DNA from: Rhodospirillaceae bacterium
GTDB taxonomy: Bacteria > Pseudomonadota > Gammaproteobacteria > Steroidobacterales > Rariloculaceae
Direction of reading: 5' to 3'
Length of the DNA: 43,167 nucleotides
Assembly (NCBI GenBank): GCA_024638465.1
Contig: JAHEKF010000004.1
Location: forward strand, 1-43,167
Of this stretch, positions 15,163 to 21,450 are shown piece by piece. A model generated the notes under the pieces. The model ran no database searches and was not told where the DNA came from. It saw only the letters and a list, made by a program, of their open reading frames with translations. Each line of letters begins with the position of its first letter. Positions within the stretch are counted from its first letter, which is position 1. The position numbers were made by a program, and so were the translations under genes.

Positions 15163-18024
15163 ATGAAAACCCTATTTAAGTTCCTTGGGTTCACGACTTC
15201 GGTACTCGTCCTTCTGGCGATTGCCGCCGCAGTCTACATAGGCTGGCTGTTCGACCCGAACGACTACAAGGATTACCTCGAAGCAACCGTCGAATCCCGG
15301 ACGGGGCGCGACTTCGTTATCGAAGACGACCTGTCGCTGAGCTTCTTCCCGCTGGGCGTCGAGACTGGCGGGCTGACTCTGGGCAACGCAACCGGTTTCG
15401 GCGAGGAGCCTTTCGCCACAGCAGACAGGGCCGTGTTGCGTGTCAAATTGCTGCCGTTGCTCAGGCGTCGAATCGAGCTCGGAAACCTCGAGATCGATGG
15501 ATTGCGGCTGAATCTGGCTCGCGACGCAGATACGGCCGGCAACTGGGAGGACCTGCTTGCCGGATCAGGCGAGACGCAAACCGCGCCAGCCGCCGCTCCC
15601 GGAGGCGGCCGCCTCGTGCAGGACCTCACGGTCGAGGGCATCGAGATCACTGACGGGCTGATCTTCTGGCGCGAGGATACGACCGACGTCCGTTATATCG
15701 TCTCCGAGCTGAACGTCGAGACCGGTCCGATTCTTATCGGCCAACCCGTCAGGACGGACATGAGTTTCGAACTCGTCGGTGTGGATCCACAATTTACCGC
15801 GCAGCTGACGACCGCGGGCACGGTCCTCATAAATCCTTCGAGCTCACTCTATCTTGCTGAGGATCTGAGCGTCGGCTTTTATGTCGAGGACGGCCGCCAT
15901 GAAGAACGCGCCGCCGGACGCATCGAGTCGACAATCAGTCTGGCTACCGACGAGATGCTTGTGACACTCGGCGACTCGCAGGTCGAGGCATCGCTGCGCG
16001 AGCCGCCTTTCGGGCCGGCGGCGCTACAGGTCGGCGCGACATGGTCGAACGGGACGGTGGACCTGCGCAGCGGCGCCGTTACGATTGCCGGATTGAACAC
16101 CAATACGAACGGCGTTATCGCGAACTGGGAGGTTTCGGGCAGTAATTTGCTCGAGGTCCCGGCTTTCGAAGGCCGTGTCGAAGTTGCCGACGAGTCGTTG
16201 CGCGCAGCGATCGACCTGCTCGGCCTACCGGTCGACGATACGACAACTACCGATGTGCTGGGAGGCTTTGATTTCAGCACGGCGTTCAGCGTTCGGCCGA
16301 CCGAACGCGCTTTTAACCTGTCGAATATCTCTGCCGATGCCCTGGGACTGGAGCTGAGTGGAGATTTCTCCCTCGATGAAAACGGCGATGGCTCCGGGCA
16401 GGTCAGTGTACCGAGATTCGATCCGCGTGAACTGCTGGCGCTGTTTCCTCAGGAGTCCTTTCGCGGCGTACAGGTTGAAAACGTCGACGCAATCGCTTTC
16501 GCGGCGGAATTCGATCTCGATGGCGAGCGACAGCAGGCAATCGTCCGCAACGTCCATGCCGAGCTGGTGGATGTGACGCTCGCTGGTAATTTTGACTATT
16601 ACAGAGCAGAGCGGCGCGTCGAGGGAGTGATCGAAACGAGTGACATCGACCCGGCACTCGTCGATCAGGTGTTGCCGGACTTGCTTCCGCCCGCGCTTCC
16701 ACCCGAACGGCTGGGAACGCTTCGCATCACGTCCGGATTCGCATTCGACACCGTTACCGACGAACTCAGCCTTACGAACCTCGACGCGAACGCGATCGGT
16801 CTGCATGCGACCGGTGATCTCGCTGTCAGCGAACTGCTGGCGGAAGCACCGCGCTGGACCGGCGAATTGCACATCGATCGCTTCAATCCTCGCGATCTGT
16901 TCGCTCGCTTCGACGTACCGCCGCAGTCCAACTCCGATCCATCCGTGTTTGGCAGCGCCGTCGTCGATGCGCGGCTCGATATCACATCCGAACGCGGTAT
17001 CTTCGACGGAATCCGGCTGCAACTGGACGACAGCACGATCACGGGCAACCTGACCGTCGATAATTTCAGCAGCCCTGAGTACGACTTCGATCTGGCGATC
17101 GACCGTCTGGATGTCGATCGTTACCTGCCACCCGAAACTGACGTCGCGCCTTCCGCAACCACTGCCGGCGAACGTGTCATCGAGCTGCCCACCGAGGCGA
17201 TGCACGCGCTCGCGATGAACGGCGCTGTAGCCGTCGGTCGTCTCCGAATCGGCGGCCTCGATCTCGCTGCGGTGGCGACCGAACTCACCGTTGGCGAAGG
17301 ATTGGGGATCATCGATTCGGCGCGAGCGGAACTTTACGGTGGCGATTTCCAGGGTGGCGTTCGGCTCGACGCGCGCGGCGGCATACCGGAACTGTCGCTG
17401 GATGGCACAGCCGTCAGCTTGCAGCTCGATCCCCTGCTCGAGGCGATTCGCGATGAGTCGAATCTCAGCGGCACCGGCAACTTCGAGATCTCGCTGAGCG
17501 GTATCGGCGCCACCTTCAGCGACGTTCTCGCAGCGACGGCAGGGCGCGTTGATTTCTCGCTTCGCGACGGCGTCGTGCGCGGCTTCAACCTCGGTCATGG
17601 ACTTTGCGACATCTACAACACGGCCCGACAAGTGCCCCGGCCGGCCGCATCGAACGAACCGTACACGATATACGAACTGCTGCGCGGCAGCGCCGTCGTC
17701 ACGGACGGGATTGCGCGCACCGGCGACCTGCAGGGCTCGACCTCGTTTATGGACGTCAACGGCGGCGGTCAGCTCGACCTGACGAACCAGGACATCAATT
17801 TCGACCTCGTCGCAACAATCACGGATCGCATTCCGATCGACCGCTGCGGGACGATGGAATCGCTCGTCGGCGATTCGCTGCCCCTCCGTCTGACGGGCAA
17901 CCTCGCGGCGCCGGTGGTTCGACCGGACTTCCAGGAAATCATCCGTAACCGCGCAAGAGAGTCGCTGGAACAACGATTTCAGCAGCGTCTGGGCGAGGAA
18001 TTACGCGATTTGATCTCGAATTGA
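15163..18024 (+). CDS. AsmA family protein
   Basis: 953 residues. One N-terminal transmembrane helix (about 5-30) is followed by the AsmA N-terminal motif (D-P-N-D-Y-K-D-Y-L-E, then V-E-S-R-T-G-R-D-F). A very long repetitive beta-strand region leads to the conserved AsmA C-terminal domain (about 780-930: G-T-G-N-F-E-I-S-L, then F-N-L-G-H-G-L and D-L-V-A-T-I). AsmA-like proteins are periplasm-spanning, anchored in the inner membrane, and thought to move phospholipids to the outer membrane. The start ATG 15163 is the first in frame with the helix; the ribosome site is weak. Confidence 0.9.
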   Translation: MKTLFKFLGFTTSVLVLLAIAAAVYIGWLFDPNDYKDYLEATVESRTGRDFVIEDDLSLSFFPLGVETGGLTLGNATGFGEEPFATADRAVLRVKLLPLLRRRIELGNLEIDGLRLNLARDADTAGNWEDLLAGSGETQTAPAAAPGGGRLVQDLTVEGIEITDGLIFWREDTTDVRYIVSELNVETGPILIGQPVRTDMSFELVGVDPQFTAQLTTAGTVLINPSSSLYLAEDLSVGFYVEDGRHEERAAGRIESTISLATDEMLVTLGDSQVEASLREPPFGPAALQVGATWSNGTVDLRSGAVTIAGLNTNTNGVIANWEVSGSNLLEVPAFEGRVEVADESLRAAIDLLGLPVDDTTTTDVLGGFDFSTAFSVRPTERAFNLSNISADALGLELSGDFSLDENGDGSGQVSVPRFDPRELLALFPQESFRGVQVENVDAIAFAAEFDLDGERQQAIVRNVHAELVDVTLAGNFDYYRAERRVEGVIETSDIDPALVDQVLPDLLPPALPPERLGTLRITSGFAFDTVTDELSLTNLDANAIGLHATGDLAVSELLAEAPRWTGELHIDRFNPRDLFARFDVPPQSNSDPSVFGSAVVDARLDITSERGIFDGIRLQLDDSTITGNLTVDNFSSPEYDFDLAIDRLDVDRYLPPETDVAPSATTAGERVIELPTEAMHALAMNGAVAVGRLRIGGLDLAAVATELTVGEGLGIIDSARAELYGGDFQGGVRLDARGGIPELSLDGTAVSLQLDPLLEAIRDESNLSGTGNFEISLSGIGATFSDVLAATAGRVDFSLRDGVVRGFNLGHGLCDIYNTARQVPRPAASNEPYTIYELLRGSAVVTDGIARTGDLQGSTSFMDVNGGGQLDLTNQDINFDLVATITDRIPIDRCGTMESLVGDSLPLRLTGNLAAPVVRPDFQEIIRNRARESLEQRFQQRLGEELRDLISN

Positions 18025-18068
18025 CGCCGGACGACCGCTTCCGGGCCTTCGATTAACCCTGCTTAACG

Positions 18069-18096
18069 TTGCAAATAACGCCCCCGGGCCTATATT
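18069..18096 (+). promoter_or_regulatory. Promoter of the cold shock gene
   Basis: TTGCAA (18069-18074), 16 bases, then TATATT (18091-18096) make a credible sigma-70 promoter. Transcription would begin near 18103, giving a 5' UTR of about 160 bases before the csp ATG. That is close to the length of the regulatory leader of E. coli cspA. Confidence 0.6.
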
Positions 18097-18102
18097 TAAC
18101 AG

Positions 18103-18264
18103 ATCAGTACCGCGGCCCCGCAATTCGGCGAGGTCTGTGGGGCTGTGAGAAGTTCGTATTGCACGATAGTTGGTCATTTCAGAAGTCCCTTCGGTATCTC
18201 CTGCAAATCCCCTTCCGTTTCTGCAATTGAACGCAAGTTGTTAATTTTGTTAGAGGTTGATTAG
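18103..18264 (+). promoter_or_regulatory. Long 5' UTR of the csp gene
   Basis: About 160 noncoding bases precede the csp start. They include a stem-loop with arms 18115-18122 and 18136-18143 (GCCCCGCA with TGTGGGGC, one G-U pair), an AU-rich 3' half and a GAGGT ribosome site just before the ATG. By analogy with cspA, this leader may act as an RNA thermosensor. The analogy rests on length and position only; I do not see a definite cold-box sequence. Confidence 0.45.
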
Positions 18265-18471
18265 ATGATCACAGGTACCGTCAAGTGGTTCAATAAAACC
18301 AAAGGCTTCGGATTCGTTTCTCCTGAGGACGGCGGCAAAGATATCTTTGTCCATATTTCAGCGGTAGAAGCGAGCGGGCTGGATACCCTGCACGAAGATC
18401 AGGTCGTAAATATGGAAACGGAAGTCAGCCCGAAAGGGCCTCAGGCGACGAAAATCGTCATTCCTGACTAA
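18265..18471 (+). CDS. CspA-family cold shock protein
   Basis: 68 residues, a single cold-shock (OB-fold) domain. RNP1 is K-G-F-G-F-V, RNP2 is D-I-F-V-H, and the start is G-T-V-K-W-F-N. It binds single-stranded RNA and DNA and melts mRNA structure. ATG 18265 has a GAGGT nine bases upstream. A long leader and a strong terminator bracket it, so it is a monocistronic unit. Which Csp paralogue it is cannot be told from one copy. Confidence 0.97.
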   Translation: MITGTVKWFNKTKGFGFVSPEDGGKDIFVHISAVEASGLDTLHEDQVVNMETEVSPKGPQATKIVIPD

Positions 18472-18497
18472 CCGCAGAACTACTGACCGAGTTCATG

Positions 18498-18526
18498 AAC
18501 CCCGCGCTCGTCGCGGGGTTTTTTTT
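18498..18526 (+). terminator. Rho-independent terminator of csp
   Basis: A 9-bp perfect stem, AACCCCGCG (18498-18506) with CGCGGGGTT (18512-18520), around a five-base loop, followed by a run of Ts to 18526. It lies 27 bases after the csp stop. Confidence 0.95.
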
Positions 18527-18629
18527 GCCCCCGCCTCTTGCCGCGTTCACTCTGACGGTTAGCAGCGTCGCAGAGGGCCGGTTTACGGAGTCCCAAGGGG
18601 CCGGTCGCAACTGCGTCGCAGTTAGGGTC

Positions 18630-18790
18630 GGGCCCGGAGAGTCCGTCTCACTTAATCTCGGCTCGACGTCCGTGTCTCGCCTCGAATCGTGTCCTCGTCG
18701 CTCAACTGCCGTCCATGGCACGCTCCTCGTCTACGACGCTCGACGGACACTCCGGGCCCTCCTTTGTCGGTCAGCGCAGTGGTCAACGTC
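18630..18790 (+). repeat. Dispersed intergenic repeat, copy 2
   Basis: This block matches the reverse complement of 2742-2900, best over 18646-18773. Shared strings include CTCGAATCGTGTCCTCG and GTCCATGGCACGCTCCTCG, and the GGGCCCTCC...GTCGGTCA edge. The hairpin that is perfect in copy 1 is degenerate here. Confidence 0.8.
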
Positions 18791-18925
18791 GCGGTGGCGG
18801 CGAGGTCGGGCGCCCGTATCCGTCACCGCGATGACGAACGCTGCGGTGGCCGTGAGCGTCGGCTCCGGCGTCTGTCACCGGCGTGCCTAACGCCGCGGTG
18901 ACCGAACGCGGGCGGGTGTGACAGT
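18785..18925 (+). repeat. 52-bp degenerate tandem repeats (2.7 units)
   Basis: Units start at 18785, 18837 and 18889, each with AACG(C/T)(C/T)GCGGTG. The first two are complete and align over their length, sharing GGTGGC-G-GAG-GTCGG and a GTCACCG motif; the third decays after about 35 bases. The period is exactly 52, not a multiple of three, which argues against coding. Confidence 0.7.
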
Positions 18926-19138
18926 GCATCCGACCCGGAGCCTCTGGCACTAGTAGTCATTCGAGCGTGGTGGGTGCGGCCGAGGGGAGGATGGACTGTC
19001 GCGACCGGCCCTTGGGACTGAGGTAGGCAGCTTTTGCGCCAACGGACAGTCCGGGCCCGCCCGTAGCCGCTACCTGGCCGCGACCGGCCCGTCGAGACTC
19101 GGCTAACCGCCCTGTGGAGTCCGGCTAATCCGTTCGCG

Positions 19139-19540
19139 TCACTGGCCGGATTGCTGCTGATAGATGCGCGCCGCGGCCAGATCATAGGTCGGGTAGAACT
19201 CGGTCTGATAGGCGCCCCAGGCACCCCGCTCGATAGCCACGTTCACCATGCGCAGGCGGTTCGGCGGCACCCGCAAAACGATGACTTGCCCGATTCCCAT
19301 GAAGACGTAGTGATCGACGATTTCGACACCCTCGGGCGGGAAAATCTCGTTCAGCCGGTTCTGTGTGGCGATTTCATTGATCTGCGCGATATTCATCGTC
19401 TGATCGTGCTTGAGGTAAACCGTCAGCAGGAAGGCTTCTTCGTCCTCCAGCAACGGGCCGGTCATCGGTCCGTCCTGAGCCAGGCTCAGCGAACCGAGCA
19501 CCATGATGAGTGCGGCGGCGACAAGTTTGGTTTTTTTCAT
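19139..19540 (-). CDS. Conserved exported protein of unknown function
   Basis: 133 residues with a signal peptide (about 1-21, ending S-L-A-Q). The mature part has V-Y-L-K-H-D-Q-T-M-N, F-P-P-E-G-V-E-I-V-D, a V-F-M-G-I-G-Q-V-I-V-L-R-V-P-P strand and a C-terminal E-R-G-A-W-G-A-Y-x-T-E-F-Y-P-T-Y-D. I recognise the pattern as a recurrent uncharacterised family but no function is known to me. The overall look (strand, helix, G-I-G-Q strand) is that of a small alpha-beta barrel like GYD/YciI folds; this is inference. ATG 19540 has GAGGAG nine bases upstream. Divergent from the ECF sigma factor. Confidence 0.85.
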   Translation of the reverse strand: MKKTKLVAAALIMVLGSLSLAQDGPMTGPLLEDEEAFLLTVYLKHDQTMNIAQINEIATQNRLNEIFPPEGVEIVDHYVFMGIGQVIVLRVPPNRLRMVNVAIERGAWGAYQTEFYPTYDLAAARIYQQQSGQ

Positions 19541-19672
19541 AATGGCGGGCTCCTCGTTAAAAGCTTTGTTTTCTCCGCCCGGGATAAGGGCGCAACGGCA
19601 GGAACTCTATCATCTATCGCGCCGAACCAAGCGCCATGCCTGGGTCTGGACTCTGTCTAAACGCCAATCTCC

Positions 19673-19678
19673 TATAAT
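19673..19678 (+). promoter_or_regulatory. Putative -10 of the sigma/FecR/receptor operon
   Basis: A consensus TATAAT lies 74 bases upstream of the sigma-factor ATG in the 212-base divergent gap. No good -35 is at 16-18 bases, so strength is uncertain. The rest of the gap shows no repeat or clear operator. Confidence 0.4.
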
Positions 19679-19752
19679 GGCCGACAGAAATCGCGCATCT
19701 CGCGAAGGATTTCTCAGCGAGCCACGTCTCTGTATCGAGGGAGCCGCTGTCT

Positions 19753-20382
19753 ATGAATATTGTTCACACTGATCGTGCGATCGCCAAAAAGCTTCTCAGC
19801 GGAGATGAGGCGGTATTTCGTGAAATATTCGACAGCTATTTCCCGCGCCTCTACCGTTTTGCACTCGTACGAGTTGACGGCAATGCCGCCGAGGCACAGG
19901 AGATGGTGCAACAGACTTTCTGCAAAGCCTTTGAGCGCCTCGAGACCTATCGCGGCGAGGCGTCGCTGTATGGATGGATGTGCCAGATCTGCCGTAACAC
20001 GATCACGGACATGGGACGGCGCAAGCAGCGCGAGCTCAAGAGGATGCCGCTGCTCGAAGACGATAAGACGATCCAGGGAATACTCGAGTCGCTAGCAGCA
20101 CCGGTATCGGACGAGCCCGACCACTACGCCTGGCGAGCAGACCTGACACGGCTGATTCAAGCGACGCTCGACAACCTGCCAGCCCATTACGGCGACGTAC
20201 TGGAGTGGAAATACGTCGACGGCCTGACCGTCAAGGAAATCGCGGAACAACTCGGCGTCGGCGCGAAAGCAGCCGAATCGATGCTGACTCGGGCCCGCGC
20301 TGCATTCAGAGAAGCTATCGCCACTATCACGGGCTCTGCGGATATTCTGCCGCGCCCAACAGAAAGTCCCGTCAAAGGGTAA
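19753..20382 (+). CDS. ECF-type RNA polymerase sigma factor
   Basis: 209 residues. Region 2 (about 25-95) has F-D-S-Y-F-P-R-L-Y-R-F-A, A-E-A-Q-E-M-V-Q-Q-T-F-C-K-A-F and the W-M-C-Q-I-C-R-N segment. Region 4 (about 135-190) has L-P-A-H-Y-G-D-V-L-E-W-K-Y-V-D-G-L-T-V-K-E-I-A-E-Q-L-G and the A-A-E-S-M-L-T-R-A-R recognition helix. No regions 1 or 3, as expected for the ECF group. A GAGGGAG lies about nine bases before ATG 19753. Only four bases separate its stop from the FecR-like gene, so it is presumably held and released by that regulator. Its target promoters are not evident. Confidence 0.93.
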   Translation: MNIVHTDRAIAKKLLSGDEAVFREIFDSYFPRLYRFALVRVDGNAAEAQEMVQQTFCKAFERLETYRGEASLYGWMCQICRNTITDMGRRKQRELKRMPLLEDDKTIQGILESLAAPVSDEPDHYAWRADLTRLIQATLDNLPAHYGDVLEWKYVDGLTVKEIAEQLGVGAKAAESMLTRARAAFREAIATITGSADILPRPTESPVKG

Positions 20383-20386
20383 CGCA

Positions 20387-21421
20387 ATGCATCAAGACAA
20401 CACAGACGACAGCCGCGAAGCAGCCGATGATCGCGGTCGCGACGTTCTCGGCGAACTGATCCAGGTCGCAGGACGCCGCCCGTCCCCATCGTCCGATCAC
20501 TACGAACAGACACTCGCGGCGGCGCATGCCGTCTGGCAGCAAAAAGTGCGCGCAACCCGACAGCGTCAGCGTGTCGTAGCGGTTGCAGCTTCCATCGCGA
20601 TCGTGGCGATGGGGATCGGCGCCGTGTTGCGCCTGCTGCCGGATACCCCGCTGCCGCCAATTGCGTCTGCGGCCGTCATACAGGGTGACGTAGCCGTGTT
20701 TTCGCCGGAGAGCGGAACCTGGGCACCGGTTACCGAAACGGGATCAGAACTCGGCGCCGGCGACCGCCTGCGGACTGACAGCGAAGGCCGCGCCGCGTTC
20801 AGGCTCGGTGATCAGATCTCCGTGCGCATCGATTCTGCCAGCGAATTGATGTTCACTTCGGAATCGGAACTCGAGCTGATTGCCGGTGCCGTTTACGTCG
20901 ACTCCGGAGCGGGCAACCGGGCCGGTTCGCTGGAGATCGCGACATCTCACGGTATTGTTCAGGATATCGGTACGCAGTTCGAAGTCGCAACGATGGACGA
21001 CGGCTTGCGAGTCCGGGTCCGCGAAGGTCTGGTGCAACTCTATCAGGCGGAGCAGGAACTCGCGTTCGAGGGCCGCGCGGGTCAGGAGTTTCGCGTCGAT
21101 CCGGTCGGAACGATCCGCCAGAACAGCTTCTCGCCTTACGATCCGGCGTGGAGCTGGGCAGAGGCTTTGGCGGGGTCGCCGAACGTCGAGGGCATGCCGG
21201 TACTCGAATTCCTCAACTGGGTTGCCCGCGAAACCGGACGAGAGATTCAATTCGAAGGCAGAAACGTCCAGCTTGCAGCCGGCAGCGCGATTCTGCACGG
21301 AAACGCGCAGAATCTGACGCCGATGGAGGCGCTCGAGGTCATGCTGTCAACGACGAACTTCGTCTACAGCCTCGACACGAGCGGAGCGATCATCATCAGC
21401 CGGCGAAGCATCACCCGCTAG
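20387..21421 (+). CDS. FecR-like transmembrane anti-sigma regulator
   Basis: 344 residues. A cytoplasmic N-terminus of about 60 residues leads to one transmembrane helix (about 63-84). A periplasmic FecR domain follows (about 110-215: V-F-S-P-E-S-G-T-W, G-D-R-L-R-T-D-S-E-G-R-A-A-F-R-L-G, then T-S-H-G-I-V-Q-D-I-G-T-Q-F-E-V). The last 80 residues (G-M-P-V-L-E-F-L-N-W-V-A-R-E-T-G-R, L-T-P-M-E-A-L-E-V-M-L) look like an STN/secretin-type module. In the Fec paradigm such a protein binds the sigma factor in the cytoplasm and the receptor's signalling domain in the periplasm. AAGGG precedes ATG 20387. A 29-base gap leads to the receptor gene. Confidence 0.9.
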   Translation: MHQDNTDDSREAADDRGRDVLGELIQVAGRRPSPSSDHYEQTLAAAHAVWQQKVRATRQRQRVVAVAASIAIVAMGIGAVLRLLPDTPLPPIASAAVIQGDVAVFSPESGTWAPVTETGSELGAGDRLRTDSEGRAAFRLGDQISVRIDSASELMFTSESELELIAGAVYVDSGAGNRAGSLEIATSHGIVQDIGTQFEVATMDDGLRVRVREGLVQLYQAEQELAFEGRAGQEFRVDPVGTIRQNSFSPYDPAWSWAEALAGSPNVEGMPVLEFLNWVARETGREIQFEGRNVQLAAGSAILHGNAQNLTPMEALEVMLSTTNFVYSLDTSGAIIISRRSITR

Positions 21422-21450
21422 GTAGAAAATAGAGGACGGAGGCGTACTGC

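Larger units (their letters stand above)
18541..19135. repeat. Inverted-repeat-bounded noncoding element
   Basis: This gap of about 600 bases between the csp terminator and the gene at 19139 has no convincing gene. The sequence at 18589-18608 (starting AGTCCCAAGG) is the reverse complement of 19001-19019 except for one extra G. A longer, weaker inverted match links 18545-18608 with 19080-19135. Inside are a perfect 6-bp hairpin (AACTGC-GTC-GCAGTT, 18609-18623), an 8-bp inverted pair GGACTGTC/GACAGTCC (18993-19000 and 19045-19052), 52-bp tandem units and the block shared with 2742-2900. A nonautonomous (MITE-like) element or a structured RNA are both possible. No target-site duplication was identified. 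Confidence 0.65.

Noticed and set aside
16225-17973. Long open frame of 582 codons on the minus strand
   Set aside because: It is antisense to asmA, which has clear family features. The Arg/Val-rich, low-complexity translation is the usual GC-rich shadow.
18495-18901. Open frames of 130 and 70 codons in the repeat element
   Set aside because: They overlap the csp terminator and the 52-bp tandem units, have no ribosome site, and the period is not a codon multiple.
19601-19630. GGAACT resembling an ECF -35 upstream of the sigma factor
   Set aside because: No matching -10 (GTC-type) at 16-17 bases; a chance match is likely.
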